Origin: Leucobacter celer subsp. astrifaciens
Lineage (GTDB): Bacteria; Actinomycetota; Actinomycetes; Actinomycetales; Microbacteriaceae
DNA: 64,000 bases
Assembly (NCBI RefSeq): GCF_001273835.1
Contig: NZ_JHEI01000144.1
Location: forward strand, 1-64,000
Direction of reading: 5' to 3'
Under the pieces are notes generated by a model. That model had not been told where the DNA came from and did no database searches. It saw nothing but the letters and a program-made list of their open reading frames with translations. The translations under genes and the position numbers were made by a program. Shown piece by piece: positions 35,891 through 44,446 of the stretch; position 1 is the first letter of the stretch; each line of letters starts with the position of its first letter.

Positions 35891-36814
35891 TCACGCGGGC
35901 CAGGCGATGCCCCGCGCGAACTCGATCAAGGCTCGAGTTCGCGCGGGGACTGGCCGGTCCGGCGCCCAGATCATGTCGACCGCGACCGGTCGCACCGCCG
36001 GCGCGAGCGGTTTCTCGACGAGCGGCAGGCCCTCGTAGCTGTTGGGATTTGCCACGCGGGAGACGAGGATGCCGTAGCCGAGCCCGCGCGCGACGAGCGT
36101 GCGCACTACCTCGTAGCTGGCTGTCCGGTGCCGGATGCTCGGGCGGAGACCGCGCTCGGCGAACACGGAGAGCGTGTGCTCGCTCGAGGGCGGAGCGTCG
36201 AGCAGGATCAGGTCGTCATCCACCAGCTCCTCGAGCCGCACGGTCTTCCGGCCGGCCAGCGGGTGCCCCGCGCCGAGTATCGCGTGGGCCTGCAGCTCGT
36301 AGAGCCGGGCGCGCTCGGTGTCGCCAGGCACGAGCATGTCGTAGACGAAGGCGACGTCGATGCGCCCGGAGGCGAGGTCGTCGGCCAGGCGGTCCTGCGT
36401 CGCCTCGCGGATGGAGAGCTCGATGTCGGGGTGCAGCGCGGGGAAGTCCTGCAGCAGCGGGGGCAGGATCGTGGGCGCGAGGGTGGGGTAGCAGCCGATC
36501 ACCACCGGCCCCGACAGCTGCCCGCCGCCTCCCACGGACCGGCGCAACTCCTCCGCCTCCGCCAGCATGCGCCGCGCGTGGTGCACGAGCTGCTCGCCGG
36601 CCGGGGTGAGCGTGAGACCGTGCGCGCGGCGGCGCACGCACAGACGCTCCCGCATCACCGACTCGAGCTCGGTGATGGCGTCGGACATGGCCGAGGGCGA
36701 GACGTGGAGCAGCTCGGCGGCGCCCGTGATGGTGCCCTCGTCGGAGGCCGCCACGAGATAGGCCAGCTGCCGCAGCGTGAACGCGGGCAGCGCAGCGTCG
36801 AGCGGCTCAGTCAT
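35891..36814 (-). CDS. LysR-family transcription regulator
   Basis: 307 residues. An N-terminal winged HTH (FTLRQLAYLVAASDEGTITG, then HVSPSAMSDAITELES), a linker helix, and a periplasmic-binding-like sensor from about residue 100. Its start overlaps the end of the HtaA-domain gene by eight bases, so both come from the promoter divergent to the P450. It is a good candidate regulator of that P450 or of the adjacent MFS gene. Confidence 0.9.
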   Translation of the reverse strand: MTEPLDAALPAFTLRQLAYLVAASDEGTITGAAELLHVSPSAMSDAITELESVMRERLCVRRRAHGLTLTPAGEQLVHHARRMLAEAEELRRSVGGGGQLSGPVVIGCYPTLAPTILPPLLQDFPALHPDIELSIREATQDRLADDLASGRIDVAFVYDMLVPGDTERARLYELQAHAILGAGHPLAGRKTVRLEELVDDDLILLDAPPSSEHTLSVFAERGLRPSIRHRTASYEVVRTLVARGLGYGILVSRVANPNSYEGLPLVEKPLAPAVRPVAVDMIWAPDRPVPARTRALIEFARGIAWPA

Positions 36815-37286
36815 GCGCGATGACCACGGGGTCGTCGAGATCGGTGCCCGCGGAGTAGGGGCCGGCGAAGAAGAGATCGGCGCCGTCCGCGGTGAGCCGG
36901 GTGCCGCTCGTCGTCGCCCCGCCCGCGAGGTCGAGGGCGACGCGGGAGACGGTGGCGAAGGCGATGCGGCGCCCGGGGTCGTACGCGTCCGCGATCGTCA
37001 GGGTCCAGGCGTCGTCGAGGCTCGCGCCCGGCACGAGCCAGGGGTCGGCGAACACCAGCTTCAGCATGCCGCCGTGGCCGCTGAGCGTCACGGTGCCGGT
37101 GAATCGCAGGGCGTCGGAGTCGAGGGCCGGATCGTGCTCCGCGGCCGGGAATCGGAAGCGATCGTCGATCGCGTGCGCGGGCGGCGAGACCTCGGCGGCG
37201 CCGTCGTCCATGCCGAGGACGTACTGCACGAGCGAGCGCTTGATGCCCCACTCGAGCGCGCTTCGGTGAGGATGCGTGCGAATCAT
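36807..37286 (-). CDS. Cytosolic HtaA-type heme-binding-domain protein
   Basis: 159 residues from ATG 37286. The whole protein is one HtaA-like domain: LEWGIKRSLVQYVLGM at the start, then FTGTVTLSGHGGMLKLVF and an immunoglobulin-like strand set. Tyr22 (VQYV) and His71 (SGHGG) sit where secreted HtaA/HtaB heme-binding domains place their ligands. Unlike those proteins, it has no signal peptide, membrane anchor or tandem domains. It lies divergent from the fused P450 and may carry or buffer heme for it. GATAAT and the start are close, so the leader is short. Confidence 0.65.
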   Translation of the reverse strand: MIRTHPHRSALEWGIKRSLVQYVLGMDDGAAEVSPPAHAIDDRFRFPAAEHDPALDSDALRFTGTVTLSGHGGMLKLVFADPWLVPGASLDDAWTLTIADAYDPGRRIAFATVSRVALDLAGGATTSGTRLTADGADLFFAGPYSAGTDLDDPVVIAHD

Positions 37287-37400
37287 GGACCCTATTATCG
37301 CATGGGATCGAACAATCAATGCAGATAATTCCGTTTTTGTTTCCTTTATGCGGCCCGCATACTCGAAGGCGTACGGCAGTTCAGAACGATGAGGTGTGCA

Positions 37401-40373
37401 ATGACGAGCAACGAGGCTCCGGTCGCGGACTGGGTGACCATTCCCGACCTCTACCGCGATCCCTTCCCCATCTACGAGCGGCTCCGCGCCGAGGGCGGTG
37501 TGCACTGGGTGCCGCAGGTGGGCCGCTACCTGATCACCTCCTACGAGGCGGTGCACGAGACCGAGCTCGATCAGGAGCTCTTCTCCGCCGATGAACAGGG
37601 GTCGCTGCAGATCCGGGCCATGGGGCACTCGATGCTGCGGCGCGACGACCCGGAGCACTACATCGAGCGCAAGGCCTGGCAACCCGCGCTCAGACCCGGC
37701 GCGGTGCAGCGCATCTGGAAGTCGAAGTTCCAGCGCAACGCCGAGCACTACCTCGAGGAGCTCATCGCGAAGGGACCCGGTGCCGACCTCATCTGGGACT
37801 TCGCGGCCCCGTTCGCGGCCGAGAGCCTGCGCGAGCTCATCGGCCTGCACAACGCCACGCAGCAGGACCTGCAGCGCTGGTCGCAGACCATGATCGACGC
37901 GACGGGCAACTACGCCGACGATCCCGAGGTGTGGGCGCTCGGCAAGCAGTCGTTCGACGAGGTCGACCTGGCGCTCGACGAGATGCTCGCGTGGCACGCG
38001 GCGAACCCGAACGAGTCGCTGCTGTCCCAGCTGCTGCAGATCCCCGACTACCGCATGCCGCTCGACCGCATCAGGGCCAACGTGAAGATGACGATCGGCG
38101 GCGGGCTCAACGAGCCCCGCGACGCACTCGGCGTGGCCGCGTGGGCGCTGCTCACGCACCCCGAGCAGCGGGCGGCGGTCGAACACGACCCGTCGCTCTG
38201 GCAGGCGACCTTCGACGAGACGATCCGCTGGGTGGCACCCATCGGGCTCTACTCGCGCCAGGTGACGCGGGACACTGAGCTCGCCGGCGTGCGACTGCCG
38301 GCGGGGGCCAGGCTCGGCATCTGCATCCTCTCCGCCAATCGCGACGGGCGGGTCTGGGAGAACCCCGCCGTCTTCGACATCCGCCGCGAGGCGAAACCGC
38401 ACCTCGCCTTCGGCAAGGGCGTGCACGTGTGCCTCGGAGCCTGGGTGGCCCGGGCCGAGGTCGCGGAGGTGGCGCTCCCGCTGCTCTTCTCCTCGCTCGA
38501 GGGGCTGTCGATCGCCGAGGACGACCCTGCGGAGGTCGGCGGCTGGGTGTTCCGAGGCATGCTGAAGCTCCCCGTGACATGGAGCGGCCGCCGATCCGCG
38601 AGCGGCGTCGCTCCCGCCGACCGCGGGGACGAAGCGGCTGCGCCGCGCATCGCGATCGTGGGATCCGGCCCCGCCGGGAGCTTCACCGCGCAGACGCTGC
38701 GACGCACCTTTCCGGCCGCGCCGATCGAGGTGTTCGACGAACTCCCCACTCCGTACGGGCTCGTGCGCTACGGCGTCGCTGCCGATCACCAGGGCACCAA
38801 GGCCGTCGCACGTCAGTTCGACCGCCTCTTCACGGAGGAGGGCGTGCGCTTCCGCGGCAACTGCCGACTCGGCGCCGACGTCTCGCTCGAAGAACTCGAA
38901 CGGGCGTACGACGTCGTCGTGCTCGCGACCGGCATGCACCGCGACGCGCGGCTGCCGGCCCCCGGGGCGGGGCTCGCGGGTGTGCGCGGCGCGGGAGCCG
39001 TGACGCGCTTCCTCAACGGCCATCCCGACGAGGCCGTGCCCGAACCGCTGGACGAGACCGTCGTCGTGGTCGGACACGGCAACGTGGCGATGGACATCAC
39101 GCGGCTCATCGCGCGCGACGCCGCGGGACTCGAGGGCTCGGACATCGACGACGCCGCCCACCGGAGCTTCACCGAGCGGGTGCGCACCGTGCACCTGGTG
39201 GGGCGCAGCGCCCCGGCGGCCGCGAAGTTCGACCCGGTGATGGTGCGCGAGCTCGCCGGTCTCCCCGGCGTGCGCCACATCGTGCACGGCGCGGGCGAGC
39301 TGCCCGATGACGGCCGCGATGCGCGCATCGACGCCGTGCGGGCCCTCTCCGCGGGCGGTGGCGATGCCTCCTCGGCCGTGCCCCGCATCAGCATCGAGTG
39401 GTGGTTCGGCCTGTCCCCGGAACGGCTGGAGGGAGAGGAGCGCGTGGAGGCCGCGGTGTTCCGCGGCGCGGACGGCGAGGTGAGGATCCCCGCGGCCGAC
39501 GTCATCACCGCCATCGGATTCGCGGCCGACGAGGGAACCCCGGTCGAGCCGGGCTCGCACCCCGACGGCCGGGTTTCGCCCGGGCTCTACACCGCGGGGT
39601 GGCTGCGTCGCGGACCGCGCGGCACCATTCCCGACCAGCGCGCCGACGCGCGCGACCTCGCCCGCATCATCTCCGCCGACCTGCAGTCGGGTGCGGTCGC
39701 GGTGACGGCGCCCGGGCTGCCCGAGGTGGCGGGCGAGACCGACTTCGACGGGTGGCGCCGCATCGACCTGCGGGAGCGCCTCACGGCGGCTCCGGGCCGC
39801 GAGCGCGCGAAGCTGCCGAGCCGGGAGGCGCAGCTCGCGGCCGCGGGTGACGAGAGTCTCGAGCTGCCGCCCCTCCAGGCGGGCTCGGCCGCGGCGATCG
39901 GCGCGGGAGTTCCCACGACCATTCTCTTCGGATCCGAGTCGGGCGGTGCGGAGCTCGTGGCGGACGAGCTCGCGCGCATGTTCGGCGAGGACGCCGACGT
40001 GGAGGTGCGCGATCTCGCGCAGACGAGTGCGGCCGGGCTCGATCCCTCGCGCCTGCACCTCGTCGTCTGCTCCACCTACGGCGACGGCGAGGTGCCGAGC
40101 GCCGCGCAGCCCTTCCACCGCGATCTGCGCGAGGACCGCCCCGACCTGACCGGGGTGCGCTACGCCGTCTTCGGGATGGGGGATCGCAGCTACGAGCGCA
40201 CCTACTCGCGCGGCAGCGAGCTCGTCGACGAGGCGCTGCAGGCGTGCGGCGCCTCGCGACTGGGGGAGTACGGGCGGCACGACGCCGGCGGTTCGATCGC
40301 CGCAGCGGATGCGGCCCGCGACTGGGCTGCGGGGGTCTTCGCGGAGGTGTCGGCCGCGGCGGTGAGGGGATAG
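37401..40373 (+). CDS. Self-sufficient cytochrome P450: P450 - adrenodoxin-reductase-like - flavodoxin fusion
   Basis: 990 residues from ATG 37401 (an in-frame ATG lies four codons earlier). Residues 1-400 are a soluble P450: ExxR in DETIRWVAP, and heme motif FGKGVHVCLG with Cys344. The I-helix reads TIGGGLNEPRD, so the usual Thr is absent. Residues about 413-820 form an FprA/adrenodoxin-reductase-type FAD/NADPH module: VGSGPAG near 420, TPYGLVRYGVAADH, GHGNVAMD, and GWLRRGPRGTIPDQRADA. Residues about 838-990 form a flavodoxin: FGSESGGAE, CSTYGDGEVP, FGMGDRSYE. Expected electron path: NADPH to FAD to FMN to heme. The substrate is unknown. Divergent from the HtaA and LysR genes. Confidence 0.92.
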   Translation: MTSNEAPVADWVTIPDLYRDPFPIYERLRAEGGVHWVPQVGRYLITSYEAVHETELDQELFSADEQGSLQIRAMGHSMLRRDDPEHYIERKAWQPALRPGAVQRIWKSKFQRNAEHYLEELIAKGPGADLIWDFAAPFAAESLRELIGLHNATQQDLQRWSQTMIDATGNYADDPEVWALGKQSFDEVDLALDEMLAWHAANPNESLLSQLLQIPDYRMPLDRIRANVKMTIGGGLNEPRDALGVAAWALLTHPEQRAAVEHDPSLWQATFDETIRWVAPIGLYSRQVTRDTELAGVRLPAGARLGICILSANRDGRVWENPAVFDIRREAKPHLAFGKGVHVCLGAWVARAEVAEVALPLLFSSLEGLSIAEDDPAEVGGWVFRGMLKLPVTWSGRRSASGVAPADRGDEAAAPRIAIVGSGPAGSFTAQTLRRTFPAAPIEVFDELPTPYGLVRYGVAADHQGTKAVARQFDRLFTEEGVRFRGNCRLGADVSLEELERAYDVVVLATGMHRDARLPAPGAGLAGVRGAGAVTRFLNGHPDEAVPEPLDETVVVVGHGNVAMDITRLIARDAAGLEGSDIDDAAHRSFTERVRTVHLVGRSAPAAAKFDPVMVRELAGLPGVRHIVHGAGELPDDGRDARIDAVRALSAGGGDASSAVPRISIEWWFGLSPERLEGEERVEAAVFRGADGEVRIPAADVITAIGFAADEGTPVEPGSHPDGRVSPGLYTAGWLRRGPRGTIPDQRADARDLARIISADLQSGAVAVTAPGLPEVAGETDFDGWRRIDLRERLTAAPGRERAKLPSREAQLAAAGDESLELPPLQAGSAAAIGAGVPTTILFGSESGGAELVADELARMFGEDADVEVRDLAQTSAAGLDPSRLHLVVCSTYGDGEVPSAAQPFHRDLREDRPDLTGVRYAVFGMGDRSYERTYSRGSELVDEALQACGASRLGEYGRHDAGGSIAAADAARDWAAGVFAEVSAAAVRG

Positions 40374-40386
40374 CCGTCGAAGCCCG

Positions 40387-40507
40387 TCCGCCGGTTGAGC
40401 GGAGCGCAGCGGAGTCGAAGCCCGTCCGCCGGTTGAGCGGAGCGCAGCGGAGTCGAAGCCCGGGAAGAGGTTTCGACTCCCTCCTTCGTCGGTCGCTCAA
40501 CCGGCGG
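40387..40507. repeat. Convergent-gap repeat block 3: two direct copies and one inverted
   Basis: CGCCGGTTGAGCGGAGCGC...GAGTCGAAGCCCG occurs at about 40387-40423 and 40427-40462. An inverted copy (GTTTCGACTCCC...GCTCAACCGGCGG) lies at about 40469-40507. The block lies between the convergent P450 and trkA genes and can fold into a long hairpin. Confidence 0.8.
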
Positions 40508-40514
40508 AGTCGGC

Positions 40515-41180
40515 CTAGCCGATCGCGGCGAAGCGCTCCACATCGGCGGCGGTGCCGCTCACGATGATGAGGTCGTGCGGGGAGATCACCGTGTCCTGGG
40601 TGGCGTGCGTGAACGGCTGGCCCGGCGTCTTCACGCCGACCACCGTGACCCGGTAGCGGGTGCGCACCCCGCTCTCCGTGAGCGATCGGCCGCGGATGGA
40701 GCGGGGCGGGTACATCTTCGCGATCACGTAGTTGTTGTCGAACTGGATGAAGTCGAGCATGCTGCCGCTCAGCAGGTGGGCGACGCGCTCGCCGGCCTCC
40801 CGTTCGGGGTAGATGACGTGGTTCACGCCGATGCGCTCGAGGATCTTGCCGTGCGAGGTCGAGATCGCCTTCGCCCAGATCTGCGGGATGCCGAGGTCGA
40901 CGAGGTTGGCGGCGATGAGCACGCTCGCCTCGATCGAGGCGCCCGTCGCGACCACGGCGATCTGGAACTCGTCGGCGCCGATCTGCTTGAGCGCCTCCAT
41001 GGAGCGCGCGTCGGCCTGCACCGCGTGCGTCACCCGATCCGCCCACTTCTGCACGAGCAGCGGATCGGTGTCCACCACCAGCACCTCGCGGTCCTGGCGA
41101 TCCAACTGCCCGGCGGTCGCGGCGCCGAAGCGGCCGAGTCCGATGACGAGAACCGGGGCATCACTGCGAATATCAACCAA
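40515..41180 (-). CDS. trkA: Potassium-uptake regulatory subunit, RCK family
   Basis: 221 residues. An RCK_N Rossmann domain (VLVIGLGRFGAATAGQL, acidic end of strand two at VVDTDP) binds nucleotide. An RCK_C domain follows from about residue 140. It gates the TrkH/KtrB channel. It overlaps the upstream trkH gene by eight bases, so the two form one operon. Confidence 0.93.
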   Translation of the reverse strand: MVDIRSDAPVLVIGLGRFGAATAGQLDRQDREVLVVDTDPLLVQKWADRVTHAVQADARSMEALKQIGADEFQIAVVATGASIEASVLIAANLVDLGIPQIWAKAISTSHGKILERIGVNHVIYPEREAGERVAHLLSGSMLDFIQFDNNYVIAKMYPPRSIRGRSLTESGVRTRYRVTVVGVKTPGQPFTHATQDTVISPHDLIIVSGTAADVERFAAIG

Positions 41181-42612
41181 CGATCGGCCTTTCCTCAGGG
41201 TACTTGAACAGGCGGGATCGGCTGGTGGCGGCCACGGCTGCGGCCAGCGTGACGGTGCCGACGCGCCCCGCCCACATGGTGGCGGCGAGAATGTACTTGC
41301 CGGGGTCGGAGACCTCGCCCGACAGGCCGGTCGAGAGCCCGCAGGTGCCGAACGCCGAGATCACCTCGAAGAGCACCGTGTCGAGCGGATCGCCGGTGAT
41401 GTGCAGCAGCGCGACCGTCGCCGCGAGCACGATGGTCGCGCCCCAGATGAGGATCGAGACGGCCACTCGCAGCACCTCGTTCGGGATGCTGCGGTCGAAC
41501 GCCTGCATGTCCTTGTAGCCGCGTGCCTCGGCGTACGCCGCGAGGAACAGCACCGCGAGCGTCGTGACCTTGATCCCGCCGGCGGTCGAGGCCGATCCTC
41601 CTCCTACGAACATGAGCATGTCCATGACCAGCAGGGTCGAGCCGTTCATGTCGCTCGGGTCGATGATCCCGAGCCCGCCCGAGCGCGTCATCACCGACAT
41701 GTAGCCCGAGCTGAGCAGTGTCTCCCAGAAGTTGTGGCCGCCGAGTGTGCTCGGGTTGTTCGCCTCCAGTGCGCCGATGGCCAGCCACCCGAATACGACG
41801 AAGATGAGCGTGGTGCTGAGCGTGAGCTTGGCGTGCAGGCCGAGGCGCTTATGGGCGCGCCAGCCGCCGCCCGTCACGTAGCGGTAGAGCGCGAAGATGA
41901 CCGGGAATCCGATCGCGCCGAGGAAGACGCCCACCGCGAGCACGCTCAGCAGGTAGAGGTCGGTGTCGAACGGGGCGAGCCCGCCGGGGAGGGGCACAAA
42001 GCCGGTGTTGGTGAAGGAGGAGGCCGCCAGGTAGAAGCCGTTCCACAGGGCGTGCCAGAAGTCGTAGCCCGCCACCATCAGGCGGGGCGTGATGAGCGCG
42101 GTGAGCGCGAGCTCGATCACCACGAGGCTGGTCGCCACGGCCGCGAGCAGGCCACCGATCTCGCCGAGCCCCACGGCCTGGCTCGCGGAGGCGTCGCGGC
42201 TCATGCGCATCGGGTTGGTGTCGCCTGCGGCGAGCAGGCGCTGCCGCAGCCCGAGGCGGCGGGTGACAGTGAGCCCCAGGATGCTCGCGAGCGTGAGCAC
42301 GCCGATCCCGCCGATCTGCAGGCCGGCGAGGATCACGATCTCTCCGAACAGCGACCAGTGGGCGGCCATGTCGACGGTCGAGAGCCCCGTCACGCAGATG
42401 GCGGAGACTGCGGTGAACAGCGCGTCGGCCAGCGGGGTCACCCGGCCCGAACTGCTGGAGAACGGCAGGGAGAGCAGAGCCGTCCAGACCAGGATCAGGC
42501 CGCTGAACACCATGAGCGCGAATCGCGCAGGCGACGATTGGATCATGGCGTTGACCCATGATCTCTGCGTGAGCGGGGCGGAAGCCCGCCGACTCGCAGT
42601 GCGTGCCCTCAC
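41173..42612 (-). CDS. trkH: Potassium-uptake membrane subunit, TrkH/KtrB family
   Basis: 479 residues from GTG 42612 with AAGAAGG upstream. It has four pore-like repeats typical of the family, with selectivity-filter-type glycines in AVSAICVTGLSTVD, SSFTNTGFVPLPGG, GSASTAGGIKVTTLA and ISAFGTCGLSTGL. It moves K+ (or K+/Na+) through the membrane with TrkA. Operon with trkA. Confidence 0.93.
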   Translation of the reverse strand: MRARTASRRASAPLTQRSWVNAMIQSSPARFALMVFSGLILVWTALLSLPFSSSSGRVTPLADALFTAVSAICVTGLSTVDMAAHWSLFGEIVILAGLQIGGIGVLTLASILGLTVTRRLGLRQRLLAAGDTNPMRMSRDASASQAVGLGEIGGLLAAVATSLVVIELALTALITPRLMVAGYDFWHALWNGFYLAASSFTNTGFVPLPGGLAPFDTDLYLLSVLAVGVFLGAIGFPVIFALYRYVTGGGWRAHKRLGLHAKLTLSTTLIFVVFGWLAIGALEANNPSTLGGHNFWETLLSSGYMSVMTRSGGLGIIDPSDMNGSTLLVMDMLMFVGGGSASTAGGIKVTTLAVLFLAAYAEARGYKDMQAFDRSIPNEVLRVAVSILIWGATIVLAATVALLHITGDPLDTVLFEVISAFGTCGLSTGLSGEVSDPGKYILAATMWAGRVGTVTLAAAVAATSRSRLFKYPEERPIVG

Positions 42613-42740
42613 GACGCCTTCTTTCCTGCGGTGATGCGAGCGGGGCGATGGGCCTCGGCTCGATCCTTCATGCTACACATGAGGCGGCGTTCTCGTCAGC
42701 GGTTGAGACAAGACGGGTCGCTGCGGCTAACCTTGAGGTC

Positions 42741-43214
42741 ATGCCAGACATTTTCGGGGTCATCGCCGACGCGACCCGGCGCGACATCTTGCGGGTGCTG
42801 CTCGAGCGCTATCAGCAGGATGCCGAGATCAGCGTGTCCGAGATCGTCGGCCAGCTGGAGATCAGTCAGCCGACCGTATCCAAGCACCTCAAGGTGCTGC
42901 GCGAGGCCGAACTGGTGAGCGTGCGCGAGGAGGGGCAGCATCGCTACTACACCCTCGACCCCGAGCCGCTCGAGATGGTCGAGGATTTCGTGATCCCGTT
43001 CCTCTCGGCCGACTTCGACACCGAGGTGACGGTGGAGTACCTCTCCGAGGCGGGGGAGCGCGTGCCCGGACCCGCCGAAGAGGACTCGTTCGGGGACGAC
43101 GGCGAGGTGCTGTCGGAGGAGGCCGCCGCCGCGGCCGAGCGGATCGGGCGGGCCGCCGCGCGCGCCGAGCACCGGGTCAAGGAGCTGGTCGCACGCTTCC
43201 GCATGAAGGGCTGA
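42741..43214 (+). CDS. ArsR-family HTH regulator
   Basis: 157 residues from ATG 42741. Winged HTH: IADATRRDILRVLLE, then VSEIVGQLEISQPTVSKHLK and REEGQHRYYTLDP. No obvious metal-binding Cys pair in the recognition helix, so it may sense something else or nothing. The C-terminal 80 residues are acidic then helical. Divergent from trkH, 128 bases apart. Confidence 0.82.
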   Translation: MPDIFGVIADATRRDILRVLLERYQQDAEISVSEIVGQLEISQPTVSKHLKVLREAELVSVREEGQHRYYTLDPEPLEMVEDFVIPFLSADFDTEVTVEYLSEAGERVPGPAEEDSFGDDGEVLSEEAAAAAERIGRAAARAEHRVKELVARFRMKG

Positions 43215-43321
43215 CACGGGGCTTTCCGCACCGCGATTTCCCGCTGCGGTCGATTACAGTGTAAAATCAGTGTTTTGTGGGCCACGATCCCGTTCGGCCC
43301 GAAAGACGTTGTGAGGTGACC

Positions 43322-43420
43322 GTGGGTTCAGTTATTAAGAAGCGCCGTAAGCGCATGTCGAAGAAGAAGCACCGTAAGCTGCTTCGGAAGACGCGTCACC
43401 AGCGTCGCAACAAGAAGTAA
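43322..43420 (+). CDS. Small ribosomal subunit protein bS22
   Basis: 32 residues from GTG 43322, stop 43418-43420. The product is almost entirely basic ([18 protein letters not shown] and a C-terminal RRNKK) and matches the actinobacterial bS22 / AURKAIP1-COX24 mini-protein that sits on the 30S subunit near the decoding end. It has its own terminator. A TAAAAT box at 43262-43267 may be the -10 element. Confidence 0.9.
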   Translation: MGSVIKKRRKRMSKKKHRKLLRKTRHQRRNKK

Positions 43421-43445
43421 TCGGCGCGGAGTACCGCGACCGATG

Positions 43446-43476
43446 AAGGCGTCGGGCTTCGGCCCGGCGCCTTTTC
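43446..43476 (+). terminator. Terminator of the bS22 gene
   Basis: AGGCGTCGGGC, a TTCG-type loop and GCCCGGCGCC form a stable hairpin followed by TTTT. It starts 26 bases after the bS22 stop. Confidence 0.85.
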
Positions 43477-43520
43477 TCGTGCCCGCGGAATCTCGGACGC
43501 TCCCCTTCTCGTTCCCTCAC

Positions 43521-43590
43521 TTTTTCCCTACGCGCGTCAGTAGTTGCTGCCTCGCGGCAGATTCATCTACTGACGCGCGAAGGGGAAAAA
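43521..43590. repeat. Dispersed hairpin repeat, copy 2, with long arms
   Basis: TTTTTCCC, CGCGCGTCAGTAG and their inverted partners CTACTGACGCGCG, GGGGAAAAA enclose a TGCTGCCTCGCGGCAG mini-hairpin. The core resembles the element at 20141-20212. Either end could serve as an intrinsic terminator. Confidence 0.6.
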
Positions 43591-43721
43591 GGGGTGCGGG
43601 TGCGGGATCCGGCGGGTGCGGGATCCTGCGGCTGCGTTCGTGGCCGCTGCGGTCGCTGTGCTCGCTCCGCGCAGGGTGACGCGGGCGGAGGCACCGCCCG
43701 CGGCGGCTAGACTGATCGACC

Positions 43722-44021
43722 GTGACAGTCGTGCAGCTCACCCTCATCGGCAAGCCGGGATGCCATCTCTGCGACGAGGCTCGCGATGCCATCGCGCGGG
43801 TGCGGGCCGAGCTCGCAGAGCGCGGCATCGAGACGGCGCTCGAGGAGCTCGACATCCTCGAGGATCCGCAGCTCGCCCGCCGTCACTCCGAGGACATTCC
43901 CGTGGTGCAGATCAACGGGCGCAGGCACGCCATCTGGCGGGTCGATCCCGAGCGCCTCACCGCAGCGGTCGAGAAGGCCGCGACACCCACCCGATTCACC
44001 CCCTGGAGGAAGCACCCATGA
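43722..44021 (+). CDS. Glutaredoxin-like small redox protein
   Basis: 99 residues from GTG 43722. A thioredoxin-fold strand leads to the active-site CHLC (GKPGCHLCDEA), with a later cis-Pro in DIPVVQINGR. Such proteins reduce disulfides or mixed thiols. Its stop overlaps the next start by four bases. Confidence 0.88.
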   Translation: MTVVQLTLIGKPGCHLCDEARDAIARVRAELAERGIETALEELDILEDPQLARRHSEDIPVVQINGRRHAIWRVDPERLTAAVEKAATPTRFTPWRKHP

Positions 44022-44320
44022 CCCTGCGCCACATCGTCAGCTGGAAGTTCATCGGCGAGACTCCCGAGGAGCGCGACGCGCACGCCGCCGAGGCCGCTGC
44101 GGCGATCGCTCCGCTGCGCGATTCCGTCCCCTCGGTACGCGCGCTCTCGCTGCACCGCAACGAGCTCTTCGACGGGGAGAACTTCGATCTCACGCTCATC
44201 GCCGACTTCGATGACGCCGACGGGCTTGCGGCCTACGCCTCGCATCCCGAGCACCTGCCCGTGATCGACCTCATGAAGCGCATCACCGCCGGGCGCACCG
44301 CCACCGACTTCACGGTGTGA
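44018..44320 (+). CDS. Dabb-family (stress-response A/B barrel) protein
   Basis: 100 residues. RHIVSWKFIGETPEERDAHA, a central VRALSLHRNELFD strand, and ASHPEHLPVIDLMK at the end mark the ferredoxin-like Dabb domain, which forms dimers. Substrate unknown. Coupled to the glutaredoxin-like gene by an ATGA overlap, which suggests a shared role. Confidence 0.88.
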   Translation: MTLRHIVSWKFIGETPEERDAHAAEAAAAIAPLRDSVPSVRALSLHRNELFDGENFDLTLIADFDDADGLAAYASHPEHLPVIDLMKRITAGRTATDFTV

Positions 44321-44446
44321 CAGCGCCCTCGATCCTCGCTCCATAGCGTCTCGCCTATCCGGCGTCAAGGCGATCGCCTCTTCCGCTCCTCCCGCCTATC
44401 GTGGCTGACACCTGACGGTGAGACGAGCTGGAGGAGGATCGAACGC

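Noticed and set aside
36807..40280. 1157-residue minus-strand frame across the P450
   Set aside because: Only its last 160 codons (the HtaA protein, start 37286) make sense. The rest is antisense to the P450 and has His/Arg/Glu-rich shadow composition.
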